Below are positions 1-7,706 of a stretch of DNA of 64,000 nt, one piece after another. Made by a program: the position numbers and the translations under genes. Within the stretch, counting starts at the first letter, position 1. Each line of letters begins with the position of its first letter. The notes beneath the pieces were generated by a model, which was not told where the DNA came from, ran no database searches, and worked only from the letters and a program-made list of their open reading frames with translations. Source of the stretch: Candidatus Hebobacterum abditum (GTDB lineage Bacteria; Armatimonadota; Hebobacteria; Hebobacterales; Hebobacteraceae); assembly GCA_029821875.1 (NCBI GenBank), contig JALGXW010000003.1, positions 1 through 64,000 of the forward strand, written 5' to 3'.

Positions 1-1
1 C

Positions 2-355
2 ACCCTCACCGCCCGCTTCGAGTTCGCCAACCCACGCCTGGCGCTGAAGCCCGGAATGTACGTCGATGTCGAAGTCCTGGCCCCCTCCGCGGAGCAGCTC
101 GCGGTCGCCCAGGACGCCGTCCTCGATACCGGCACCAGGCAGATCGTGTTCGTGCAGGAGGGGGAGGGCACCTTCCGACCCCGTGAGGTCACCCTCGGTC
201 CCCGCATGGCCGGCCACTACCCCGTACTCACCGGCCTCGAAGAGGGGGAGCGTGTGGTCAGCAGCCCCAACTTCCTGATCGACTCCGAGAGCCAGTTCCA
301 GGCCGCCCTTGAAGCGATGAAGGCCGGGTCCGACGACGCCGGCCAGGCGCACTGA
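2..355 (+). CDS. cusB: RND efflux membrane-fusion (adaptor) protein, C-terminal part
   Basis: The reading frame is open from the window edge, so this is only the last ~117 residues of a periplasmic adaptor that links an inner-membrane RND pump to an outer-membrane channel. The segment reading LKPGMYVDV is the typical beta-barrel stretch of CusB/CzcB-type adaptors, followed by a membrane-proximal domain (VLDTG, GLEEGERVV). The stop lies 19 bases before the cusA start, and a GAGGAG-type ribosome site sits between them, so the two are one operon. Family assignment is good; the metal specificity cannot be read from this fragment. Confidence 0.85.
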   Translation, partial: TLTARFEFANPRLALKPGMYVDVEVLAPSAEQLAVAQDAVLDTGTRQIVFVQEGEGTFRPREVTLGPRMAGHYPVLTGLEEGERVVSSPNFLIDSESQFQAALEAMKAGSDDAGQAH

Positions 356-374
356 TCGCAGAGGAGACCCAACT

Positions 375-2771
375 GTGATCGAGCGGACAATCGAGTACTG
401 CGCGCGCAACCCGTTCATCGTCATCCTGATCGTGTTGTCCATGATCGGATGGGGCGTCTGGTCGATAATGAACGTGCCTCTGGACGCCATCCCGGATCTC
501 TCGGACGTCCAGGTGATCGTCCTCACCAAGTGGCCCGGCCGCAGCCCCGACCTCGTGGAGGACCAGATCACCTATCCGATCGTGACCAGTCTGCTGGGTG
601 CACCCCGCGTCAAAGTGGTGAGAGGCCAGTCGTTCTTCGGCCTCTCCTTCGTCTATGTCATCTTCGAGGACGACACCGACATGTATTGGGCGCGCAGCCG
701 CGTGCTCGAGTACATGAGCGAGGTGGAGGGCAGCCTCCCCAATGACGTGGCCCCCACGCTCGGCCCCGACGCCACCGGCGTCGGCTGGGTCTACCAGTAC
801 GCGCTGGTGGAGAAGGCCCTCTGCCCCGTCGATGGCAAGGAGGTCAGCCGGCAGTCGGAGTTCGAGCTGGACCACGATGGCAGACGAGTCTACTTCGACT
901 CCCACGAGTGCCTGGCCGCCTTCAGTGCCGACCCGGAAGGCTATGCCGACAAGCCAATTCGCGTCGAGTCGAAGCACAACCTGTCGGAGCTGCGGAGCTT
1001 CCAGGACTGGCATCTGAAGTATTGGCTGGAGAGCGTGCCAGGCGTCTCCGAGGTGGCCAGCGTCGGTGGGTTCGAGAAGCAGTACCAGGTCACCACCGAC
1101 CCCAACAAGCTGGTGGCCTACGGGATCCCTCTGAAACGACTGATCGGCGCTATCCGCGCCGGAAACAACGATGTCGGCGGCCGCACTATCGAGTTCTCCG
1201 GACGAGAGTTCTTCGTCCGAGGACGTGGCTACGTGCAGTCCGCGAGGGACCTCGAGCTGGTCCCGTTGGGGACAGACCAGAGCGGCACCCCCATCCTTCT
1301 CCGGGACGTTGCCGCGGTCCAGGAGGGGCCTGACATCCGGCGCGGCATTTCGGACCTTGACGGCGAGGGAGAGGTCGTCGGCGGCATCGTCGTTATGAGG
1401 TACCAGGAGAACGCGCTGGAAGTTATCCACCGTGTGAAGGACAAGATCGCCGAGGTGGAGCCGGCGCTGCCGGAGGGGATCGAGATTCTGCCTGTCTACG
1501 ACCGTTCGGAACTCATCGACCGATCGATTGCCACACTGCGCAGGACGCTGATCGAAGAGAGCCTGATCGTAAGCGCCGTGATTGTGGTCTTTCTGCTGCA
1601 CCTGCCGAGCGCGCTGGTGGCCGTGATCATTCTCCCCATCGCCGTGCTGATGTCGTTCATCCCCATGTACTACATGGGTCTGACCTCGAACATCATGTCG
1701 CTCGGGGGGATTGCCATCGCTGTTGGGGTCATGGTGGACGCGGCGGTTGTGCTGATCGAGAACGCCCACAAGCATCTGGAGCGCCTGAAGCCCGGGGAGA
1801 GCCGTGTCGAGGCCATCATCGAGGCCTCCAAGCAGGTCGGCAAGCCTCTCTTCTTCTCCCTGCTGATCATCACCGTCTCGTTCATGCCGATTTTCTCGCT
1901 GGAGGCGCAGGAGGGACGGCTCTTCAAGCCGCTGGCCTATACGAAAACCTTCTCCATGCTCTTCGCCTCCCTGCTCTCCATCAGCTTGGCGCCCATGTTA
2001 ATGGTCGCCTTCATTCGCGGTCGCCTGCGCCACGAGGACAGACATCCTATCAGCATTCGCCTCCAGCGAATCTATCGCCCCTGGATGACGGCGCTGATGC
2101 GGCGCCGGGTGCTCAGCATCACCATCGCTGTCGCGGCCGTTGCCTCCTGCGGCCTCATCCTGAACCGCATCGGCTCCGAGTTCATGCCCGAGCTCAACGA
2201 GGGAGACATCCTCTACATGCCCGTGACGGTCCCCGGAATCTCCACCACAGAGGCCGGCAAGCTTCTCCAGCTCCAGGACAAGATCATCCATTCGTTTCCA
2301 GAGGTGCAGCGCGTGTTCGGCAAGATCGGCCGCGCCGAGACCGCCACTGACCCGGCTCCGCTCAGCATGGTGGAGACCACCATCATGATGAAGCCGCAGA
2401 ACGAGTGGCGCGAGGGCATGACCTGGGACAAGCTGCTCAAGGAGATGCAGCACGCCCTCTATCTGCCGGGGGTGACGAAGGGCGGCCTCCAGTGGCCGAT
2501 CAAGACGCGAATCGACATGTTGACAACGGGGATCCGGTCGCCGGTGGGAATCAAGATCTTCGGCCCCGATCTCCAGACGATCGAGGGGATCGGCGAGCAC
2601 GTAGAAACGGTGCTGCGGGGCGTGCCGGGGACCGAGGATGTCTACGCCGAGCGCGTCACCGGAGGGTCCTTCGTCGACATCATGCCCCGCCGCGCCGACG
2701 CCGCCCGCTACGGGCTCGGCGTCGAGGACGTGCTCGCCCTCGTCCAGACCGCCCAGGGACGACATCGATGA
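375..2771 (+). pseudogene. cusA: CusA-type RND heavy-metal efflux pump, N-terminal part, with inserted YHS-like domain; frame broken near 2755
   Basis: This is an inner-membrane proton-driven RND pump of the heavy-metal (CusA/CzcA) type. Residues 1-30 form TM1; the TM4 stretch GVMVDAAVVLIENAHKH carries the proton-relay Asp. About residues 148-195 form an extra segment absent from E. coli CusA as I remember it. It starts CPVDGKEV (C150) and continues VYFDSHECLAAF (C179) and DPEGY, the pattern of a YHS/TRASH metal-binding domain. The frame ends after VQTAQGR. The rest of the pump continues in another frame from about 2760, and roughly 25 codons expected between VQTA and the RDDI motif are missing. 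It uses GTG as start (GTG ATC GAG). It is either a true pseudogene or an assembly error. Confidence 0.85.
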
Positions 2772-2775
2772 GCTG

Positions 2776-3558
2776 ATGCGCGTGTTGGTCGCCACCCCCA
2801 GTGGACAGCAGGTGCCGCTGGCCCAGCTCGCCGACATCCGCATCACCACGGGTCCGCCGGTGATACGAGACGAGAACGGCTCTCTCACCGGCTGGGTCTT
2901 CGTCTACGTCCGCGGCCGCGACCTCGGCAGCTACGTCGCCGACGCTCAGAAGGCGGTGGCCGAGCAGGTGACCTTCCCGTCTGGATACTACGCCGACTGG
3001 ACAGGGCAGTACGAGTACATGCAGCGGATGCGGCAGCGGCTGATGCTGGTGGTGCCGCTGACACTGTTGATCATCGTCGTCATGCTGTACCTGAACTTCC
3101 GCTCGATCGCGCAGACCGCAATAGTGATGCTGTCGCTCCCATTTGCGGTCACCGGAAGTCTCTGGGCTCTCTACCTGCTCGACTACAACTTCTCCGCGGC
3201 CGTCTGGGTTGGCATCATCGCGCTGGCAGGAGTAGCCGCGGCCACGGGTGTCGTGATGATAGTGTATCTCGATGAGGCCTTCCACCGCTACAAGAGCGAG
3301 GGCCGGATGAACAACATGGAGGACCTCTTCGCCTCCATCACCGACGGCGCGGTGCAGCGAGTGCGACCGAAAGTGATGACGGTGATGTGCATTCTCATGG
3401 GCCTGATGCCGCTGATGTGGGCGCACGGATCGGGGGCGGAGGTGATGCGGCGGATTGCGGCGCCGATGATCGGGGGCGTGATCACCTCGACGATCCTGAC
3501 GTTGGAGATAGTCCCTGCCATTTACTCCTTCTGGCGGCAGAGACAGTTGGGCAAGTAG
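2776..3558 (+). pseudogene. cusA: CusA-type RND pump, C-terminal part after the frame break
   Basis: This frame resumes the pump with DDIDELMRVLVATPSG (from about 2758) and runs through the second periplasmic porter section and the last membrane helices. It has the family signatures ALAGVAAATGVVMIVYL and RVRPKVMTV, and ends with SRIAAPMIGG-like RRIAAPMIGG. The first usable ATG in this frame is at 2776, but no ribosome site precedes it, so independent translation is unlikely. Read with 375-2771 it would give a pump of about 1,060 residues, close to full length once the missing ~25 codons are allowed for. Confidence 0.8.
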
Positions 3559-3589
3559 AGCGGGAATCCCGGTGACGAACCTGGAGACG

Positions 3590-4930
3590 ATGAGCAAGCG
3601 GGCCCAACGCGGCTCTCCGCTTGTCGGCGTCCTCCTCCTGGCTGGCTACGTTGCGGCCCTGGCCGCACCTCTAGCCCTCGCTCTCATTGTCCTCCCCAGA
3701 ACCCACGACAGCTTCCTGTGGGAGCTGGGCAAGAACTGCGCCCTCGTGGCGATCGCTGTGCTGGCGCTTCAGTTCCTCCTCGCCGCCCGCCTCCGCCGCA
3801 TCACGCGGCACTACGGACTCGACATGGTACTGCGCTTCCACCGCAGCCTGGCGATGTTCGCCCTCGCCCTGATCGTGCTCCATCCGGCGCTGCTCATCGC
3901 GGGCGGGGCCGGCTGGCCGCTTCTGCTCTCTCTCCGGATTCCGTGGTACATATGGGCCGGCAAGGCCGCCCTCCTGCTGCTGCTGATTCAGGTCGTAGCC
4001 AGCCTTCTGCGGGCCCGAATCGGTGTCAGCTTCGAGAGGTGGCGCGCCCTGCACAACCAGGCCATCGTCATCATTGGGCTGGCCTTCCTCCATAGCTGGT
4101 TTGCCGGCGATGACCTCCGCTATCGTCCCATGCAGATCCTGTGGATCGGACTGCTCGCGATGGCCGTGACCTCCTACACCTATCACAAACTGTATCTCCC
4201 GCGGGCGGGCAAGCGACGCGCCTACCGCGTGAGTGGCATGACCCAGGAGAACCGCGATGTCTGGACTCTCAGCCTCACCCCGACCGAAGACGCCGAGGGC
4301 CTCTCCTTCCTGCCCGGCCAGTTCCACTTCCTCAGCCTCTATCGGGGCGACGACCACGACGGCGAGGAGCACCCCTTCACCATATCGTCCAGCCCAGCCA
4401 CGCCCGGCCGGCTGACCTCCACCATCAAGGGGTCCGGGGACTTCACCCGCACCATTGCGCAGACTCAGCCCGACGTCCACGTTCGCGTGCAGGGGCCCTT
4501 CGGGCGGTTCAGCTACCTGCTGCATCCCGGTGAGTCCGACTTCGTCTTCATCGCGGGGGGAATCGGCATCACCCCCCTCGTGAGCATGCTCCGACACATG
4601 CGCGATACTGGCGGGGATCTCGGAGTTCTCCTGCTCTATGGCAACCGGACCGAGGAGGACATCGCATTCCGCGACGAACTCGAGCACATGGCCGATGGCG
4701 GCCATCCCCGCCTGACCGTGGTTCATGTGCTCTCTCGTCCCGATGCGAGCTGGACCGGGGAGGCCGGCCACATCGACCGCACCACGATCACGCGCTGGTG
4801 CGGCGAGGACCTCCGCGGCAAGGCCTTCTACATCTGCGGCCCGCCCCCGATGATGGCGGCCGTCACCGGCGCGCTGCGAGGCCTCGGCGTCCCCCCCGCC
4901 CGTATCCACAGCGAGCGATTCGCCTTCTAG
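3590..4930 (+). CDS. Ferric-reductase-like membrane flavoprotein oxidoreductase
   Basis: It is about 446 residues. The N-terminal ~200 residues hold about six hydrophobic helices of the ferric reductase/YedZ-like type, with histidines in RFHRSLAMF and VLHP that could ligate haem. The C-terminal half is a ferredoxin-NADP reductase module: an FAD site (EEHPFTISSSP) and NAD(P) sites (FIAGGIGITPLVSMLR, YICGPPPMM). It should move electrons from NAD(P)H across the membrane to a metal or small acceptor. The ATG at 3590 has GGAG five bases upstream; a GTG at 3572 lacks one. It follows the pump genes by 31 bases and precedes a tiny membrane peptide and a cytochrome c, suggesting a metal/redox operon. 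Confidence 0.85.
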   Translation: MSKRAQRGSPLVGVLLLAGYVAALAAPLALALIVLPRTHDSFLWELGKNCALVAIAVLALQFLLAARLRRITRHYGLDMVLRFHRSLAMFALALIVLHPALLIAGGAGWPLLLSLRIPWYIWAGKAALLLLLIQVVASLLRARIGVSFERWRALHNQAIVIIGLAFLHSWFAGDDLRYRPMQILWIGLLAMAVTSYTYHKLYLPRAGKRRAYRVSGMTQENRDVWTLSLTPTEDAEGLSFLPGQFHFLSLYRGDDHDGEEHPFTISSSPATPGRLTSTIKGSGDFTRTIAQTQPDVHVRVQGPFGRFSYLLHPGESDFVFIAGGIGITPLVSMLRHMRDTGGDLGVLLLYGNRTEEDIAFRDELEHMADGGHPRLTVVHVLSRPDASWTGEAGHIDRTTITRWCGEDLRGKAFYICGPPPMMAAVTGALRGLGVPPARIHSERFAF

Positions 4931-4939
4931 GAGATGACC

Positions 4940-5044
4940 ATGGATGGTCGCGCGAGACTGCTCTGGATCGCCGTTGCCCTGATCGGCCTCGTCGCCGTGC
5001 TCAACCTCGTGCTGGTGGCCTACCTCCGCAGCGGCGGTAGCTAG
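4940..5044 (+). CDS. Small single-span membrane peptide (34 aa)
   Basis: A short frame begins right after the reductase stop: ATG at 4940 preceded by AGGAG with a six-base gap (an in-frame ATG at 4934 is too close). The peptide starts MDGRARLLW, has one hydrophobic helix of about 20 residues (IAVALIGLVAVLNLVLVAYL) and ends RSGGS. The positive N-terminus predicts N-in topology. It lies between the flavoprotein reductase and the cytochrome c gene, so it may be a small subunit of that assembly. Support is the ribosome site, the spacing and the clean transmembrane pattern; I recognise no family. Confidence 0.6.
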   Translation: MDGRARLLWIAVALIGLVAVLNLVLVAYLRSGGS

Positions 5045-5102
5045 CGTGGTGCCCGGGCCAATGAAGCCAGACTCGCCCCCAGATCTCGCGCAGTTGCTGG
5101 TC

Positions 5103-5111
5103 TGCTATAAT
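5103..5111 (+). promoter_or_regulatory. Extended -10 promoter element before the cytochrome c gene
   Basis: TGCTATAAT is a perfect extended -10 element. No good -35 is seen 16-18 bases upstream, as is common for extended -10 promoters. The predicted start near 5118 would give a leader of about 24 bases with GGGAG before the GTG at 5142. Confidence 0.5.
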
Positions 5112-5141
5112 GAATCCAGTGTCGACAATGGGAGTTCTCGC

Positions 5142-5603
5142 GTGATAGCAAGGACATCGCTCGGCGTGCTCGTCGCCGTCACAATCCTCGCCCTCTGTCT
5201 CGGATGCGGCGGAGGTGGCACTCCCCCCTCACCCGAACCGGACATCAGTGCTGTCCCATCGACCAACACAGGTGAGCCAGACGAAGACTCGACGAGCAAG
5301 ACGCCCTCCTGGGACGATGCCCGGCAGTTGTCCTCGGGCCGCCAGGTGTACCTGGACAGCTGCATGCGCTGTCACGGCGACAGGGGCCTCGGCGACGGTC
5401 CAGACGCGGCTTCCCTGTACAAGCCTCCGGCCGATCTCGCCGAGCACGTTCCCCACCACTCTGACGAGCATCTCGCGGAGCTCGTTCGCGGCGGCCGCTC
5501 CCCTATGCCCGGCTTCAGAGGGCTCAGCGACCAGCAACTCGAGGACCTCCTCGCCTACCTGCGGACCCTCGCCGGAAGTGCCGAGTCCGGCCACGCACAT
5601 TAG
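5142..5603 (+). CDS. Cytochrome c lipoprotein (single haem)
   Basis: It is 153 residues from the GTG at 5142, which has GGGAG seven bases upstream. The N-terminus is a lipoprotein signal (hydrophobic run ending CLGC, lipidated Cys22), followed by a Pro/Glu/Thr-rich linker and a class I cytochrome c domain. C74-M-R-C-H78 binds haem, and Met122 in SPMPGF is the likely sixth ligand. The protein should be anchored facing the periplasm or outside and carry electrons. Its place after the ferric-reductase-like protein suggests that it is that enzyme's partner, though it also has its own -10 element. An earlier GTG at 5046 would bury the signal peptide and is rejected. Confidence 0.88.
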   Translation: MIARTSLGVLVAVTILALCLGCGGGGTPPSPEPDISAVPSTNTGEPDEDSTSKTPSWDDARQLSSGRQVYLDSCMRCHGDRGLGDGPDAASLYKPPADLAEHVPHHSDEHLAELVRGGRSPMPGFRGLSDQQLEDLLAYLRTLAGSAESGHAH

Positions 5604-5688
5604 AGAACTCTCGCTACTTCGGTAGCGCGCTGCCGAAGCCGAAGTGGTCCCGGCTGGCTTCGGCATCCCAAGGCGGCCGCCCCCGCCC

Positions 5689-6411
5689 TCAGTCCACGTC
5701 CTTCCCGCCCACACCCCCCACCGTCAGATTCGGGTCCGGCAGATCATTGCCGGCCGGTATGATGCGATCGGCGGGCAGATAGGCGCCATGGCCATCGACG
5801 AACAGGTAGTTGCGCGCGCCGCCCCATTCCCACCAAGACAGCTTCTCCGTATCGTGGTTGGTGAGCCACTCAGCCACCAGGACCTTCTGGCTGGGGAAAG
5901 CGACGGCGCTCTCCCGCTGAGTGATGCACGGGAACCGATCGTATTTCCATAGGTCTTCGGTGGTCATGGTGCGTATCTGCGCCGGGGTGTGGTAGAAGGC
6001 GGCCGAGTACCCGTACGAGGTCGCGTCCCATTTGTCTGTGGCAAACGGGTCGCTCGGGCACAGCAGATAGCTTGGCGAGCGTGATGAGAGCAGCGGGTCA
6101 TCCGGGTCGGTCGCATCGCGCACAAGAGACGCTCCCAGGTAGGGCTCCAGCGGCCATCGCCAACGGCGGCCCATCCAGAGGTACGGATCGCCCGTGTTGG
6201 GGAAGCACCCATCCCAGTCGTCCATGTACATGGCGAACGCGAGGCTGATGTTTCGGAGGTTGACAAGGCAGGTGGCGCGGCGGGAGGTCTCGCGCGCGGA
6301 GACGAACACTGGCAGAGTGATGGCGGCCAGCACACTCACAACCGCGATGACCACCATGATCTCCACCAGCGAGAAGCCGCGGCCCGCGGTGTGACGCGGA
6401 GAGCCGGCCAT
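5689..6411 (-). CDS. Prepilin-type protein (H-X9-DG / DUF1559-like pseudopilin)
   Basis: It is 240 residues. Residues 1-12 form a type IV prepilin leader, then G|FSLVEIMVVIAVVSVLA with Glu at mature position 5, the signal for prepilin peptidase cleavage and methylation. The body has MYMDDWDG, a tryptophan-rich WMGRRWRWPL stretch, CPSD, and the C-terminal NYLFVDGHGAYL typical of prepilins processed in the H-X9-DG group. These occur in large numbers in Planctomycetes-like and Armatimonadota-like genomes. It stands alone without pilus assembly genes. The frame extends upstream to 6879, but the ATG at 6411 fits the leader. Confidence 0.85.
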   Translation of the reverse strand: MAGSPRHTAGRGFSLVEIMVVIAVVSVLAAITLPVFVSARETSRRATCLVNLRNISLAFAMYMDDWDGCFPNTGDPYLWMGRRWRWPLEPYLGASLVRDATDPDDPLLSSRSPSYLLCPSDPFATDKWDATSYGYSAAFYHTPAQIRTMTTEDLWKYDRFPCITQRESAVAFPSQKVLVAEWLTNHDTEKLSWWEWGGARNYLFVDGHGAYLPADRIIPAGNDLPDPNLTVGGVGGKDVD

Positions 6412-6520
6412 GAACGCGCGTAGGCCGCAAGGAACTCCGACGACAGGGTTGGCGCTGGCCCGACACGCACGTCGGGCCAGCGCCCTCTGCATCATGAGCG
6501 GCAAACGCCCCATCCACACA

Positions 6521-7348
6521 TCAGGCGTGCACCAGGTCCGCTTCGCTGGTCTGAGTCTCGAGCATGCCCAGGACAGCCTCGGCACCCCGCGCTCCCGAAA
6601 GAAGCATGGCCCCGAAGGAGGGGCCCATGCGCGGCAGGCCGTGCGCGGCGGAAACAGACATCCCGATGACGACCAGCCCTGGGTGAATGGTCCCGGTGTG
6701 CTGAACCACCAGGTCTTCGGAGCGCTCCACCCACATGGGCGCACACCCCTTGACCTCGGCCAGACCTCGCTCCTCCAGCAGCCGGACGATGGCAGCATCG
6801 TGGCCGGTGGCGTCGACCACCACCTTCGCTTCAATCGCGATGGGATCGACACAGGTGATCTGGCGCGGGAGCGACTCAACGGGAGTCCAGTTGATGACGA
6901 GGCCAGCGACCCGGTGGCCCTCTCGCATGACGATGTCCTCGACGCTCGTCATGTTCTGGATCTTGGCGCCCGCGTCGCAGGCAGCGGCAATGAGCTTCGC
7001 GCAGGCGTGAGGCGCATCGGCCACGTGCAGACCCTCCGACGGCGTAGTGTAGGGCACACCGATCTCGTCTAGGATCTCGTTCGAGGGAGCTCGGAAGACG
7101 GCCTTGTTCATCAGATAGCCGCCAAGCCAGAAGCCCCCGCCAAGGTAGTTGTTCCGCTCGACGATGAGCACCTTCACGCCCTGCTCGGCGAGCACCTTGG
7201 CACACATGAGGCCGCTGGGGCCGCCCCCGGCGATCAGGACATCGCTCTCAATACAGTCGTCGAGCCGGGCCGCAAACTCTCTGGTGAGGGCTCGGGTTAT
7301 GTCGCGCTCCGCGACTTTGCTGAACACCGGTTCAGGCTGAGATGACAT
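6521..7348 (-). CDS. thi4: Thiamine thiazole synthase (Thi4 family)
   Basis: It is 275 residues, a one-domain flavoenzyme-like fold that makes the thiazole half of thiamine from NAD and glycine. The dinucleotide-binding motif is IAGGGPSGL (about residues 39-47), followed by VERNNYLGGGFWLGG and the C-terminal GPSFGAMLLSGA. Residue Cys166 in ITCVDP occupies, by my recollection of the alignment, the position of the sulfur-donating Cys of yeast Thi4; archaeal sulfide-using enzymes usually have His there (HVDP). The start at 7348 has AGGAGGTG just upstream. A TPP riboswitch precedes the gene, confirming the pathway. No other thiamine gene is nearby. Confidence 0.92.
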   Translation of the reverse strand: MSSQPEPVFSKVAERDITRALTREFAARLDDCIESDVLIAGGGPSGLMCAKVLAEQGVKVLIVERNNYLGGGFWLGGYLMNKAVFRAPSNEILDEIGVPYTTPSEGLHVADAPHACAKLIAAACDAGAKIQNMTSVEDIVMREGHRVAGLVINWTPVESLPRQITCVDPIAIEAKVVVDATGHDAAIVRLLEERGLAEVKGCAPMWVERSEDLVVQHTGTIHPGLVVIGMSVSAAHGLPRMGPSFGAMLLSGARGAEAVLGMLETQTSEADLVHA

Positions 7349-7473
7349 GAGGCACCTCCTCTTGTCCGTGCGCGGGCCGTACCCGCGGACGGCCAGTATA
7401 TGCAAGGGGTGCTTGGAACAGAGCAGCCGTCGCGATCCCTCTGCGGTGCTCGGCGGGAGAAAGCTGAGGCCGC

Positions 7474-7569
7474 ATTCCCTACGCCGGTACTAGCCGGATC
7501 AGGTTCCAAGGGTTGAAGCAGCATCCTGCTGCCTCTCTCAGCCGGGCTGTGCCCGGCACCCCTAGCGGT
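7474..7569 (-). promoter_or_regulatory. TPP riboswitch (THI element) controlling thi4
   Basis: Read on the minus strand, the segment contains the conserved THI-box blocks in order: GGGGTGCC, GGCTGAGA, ACCCTTGGAACCTGAT and CCGGCTAGTACCGGCGTAG-GGAA. These bind thiamine pyrophosphate. It ends about 125 bases upstream of the thi4 start. I saw no clear terminator between the two, so the mode may be translational, but this was not resolved. Confidence 0.95.
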
Positions 7570-7581
7570 ACGTCAAAGAGC

Positions 7582-7610
7582 ATTGTAGTACAGAAGCGGG
7601 CCCGAGTAAA
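7582..7610 (-). promoter_or_regulatory. Sigma-70-like promoter for riboswitch-thi4
   Basis: On the minus strand TTTACT (7605-7610) and TACAAT (7582-7587) are separated by 17 bases. The predicted start near 7575 falls just before the riboswitch. The -35 is weak, so confidence is moderate. Confidence 0.5.
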
Positions 7611-7706
7611 GGGGCGCAGTGAGCACTTGCGGCTCAAGAGGGTCCGCTGCGCGACATAGCGCAGCGGCAAGGCCGGGGCGCACAGCGCGCTCGGCCGGCG
7701 GCCGCC

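Noticed and set aside
258-1775. Long minus-strand frame of 505 codons opposite cusA
   Set aside because: It is the antisense shadow of cusA: no ribosome site, no known domain, and composition typical of GC-rich antisense frames.
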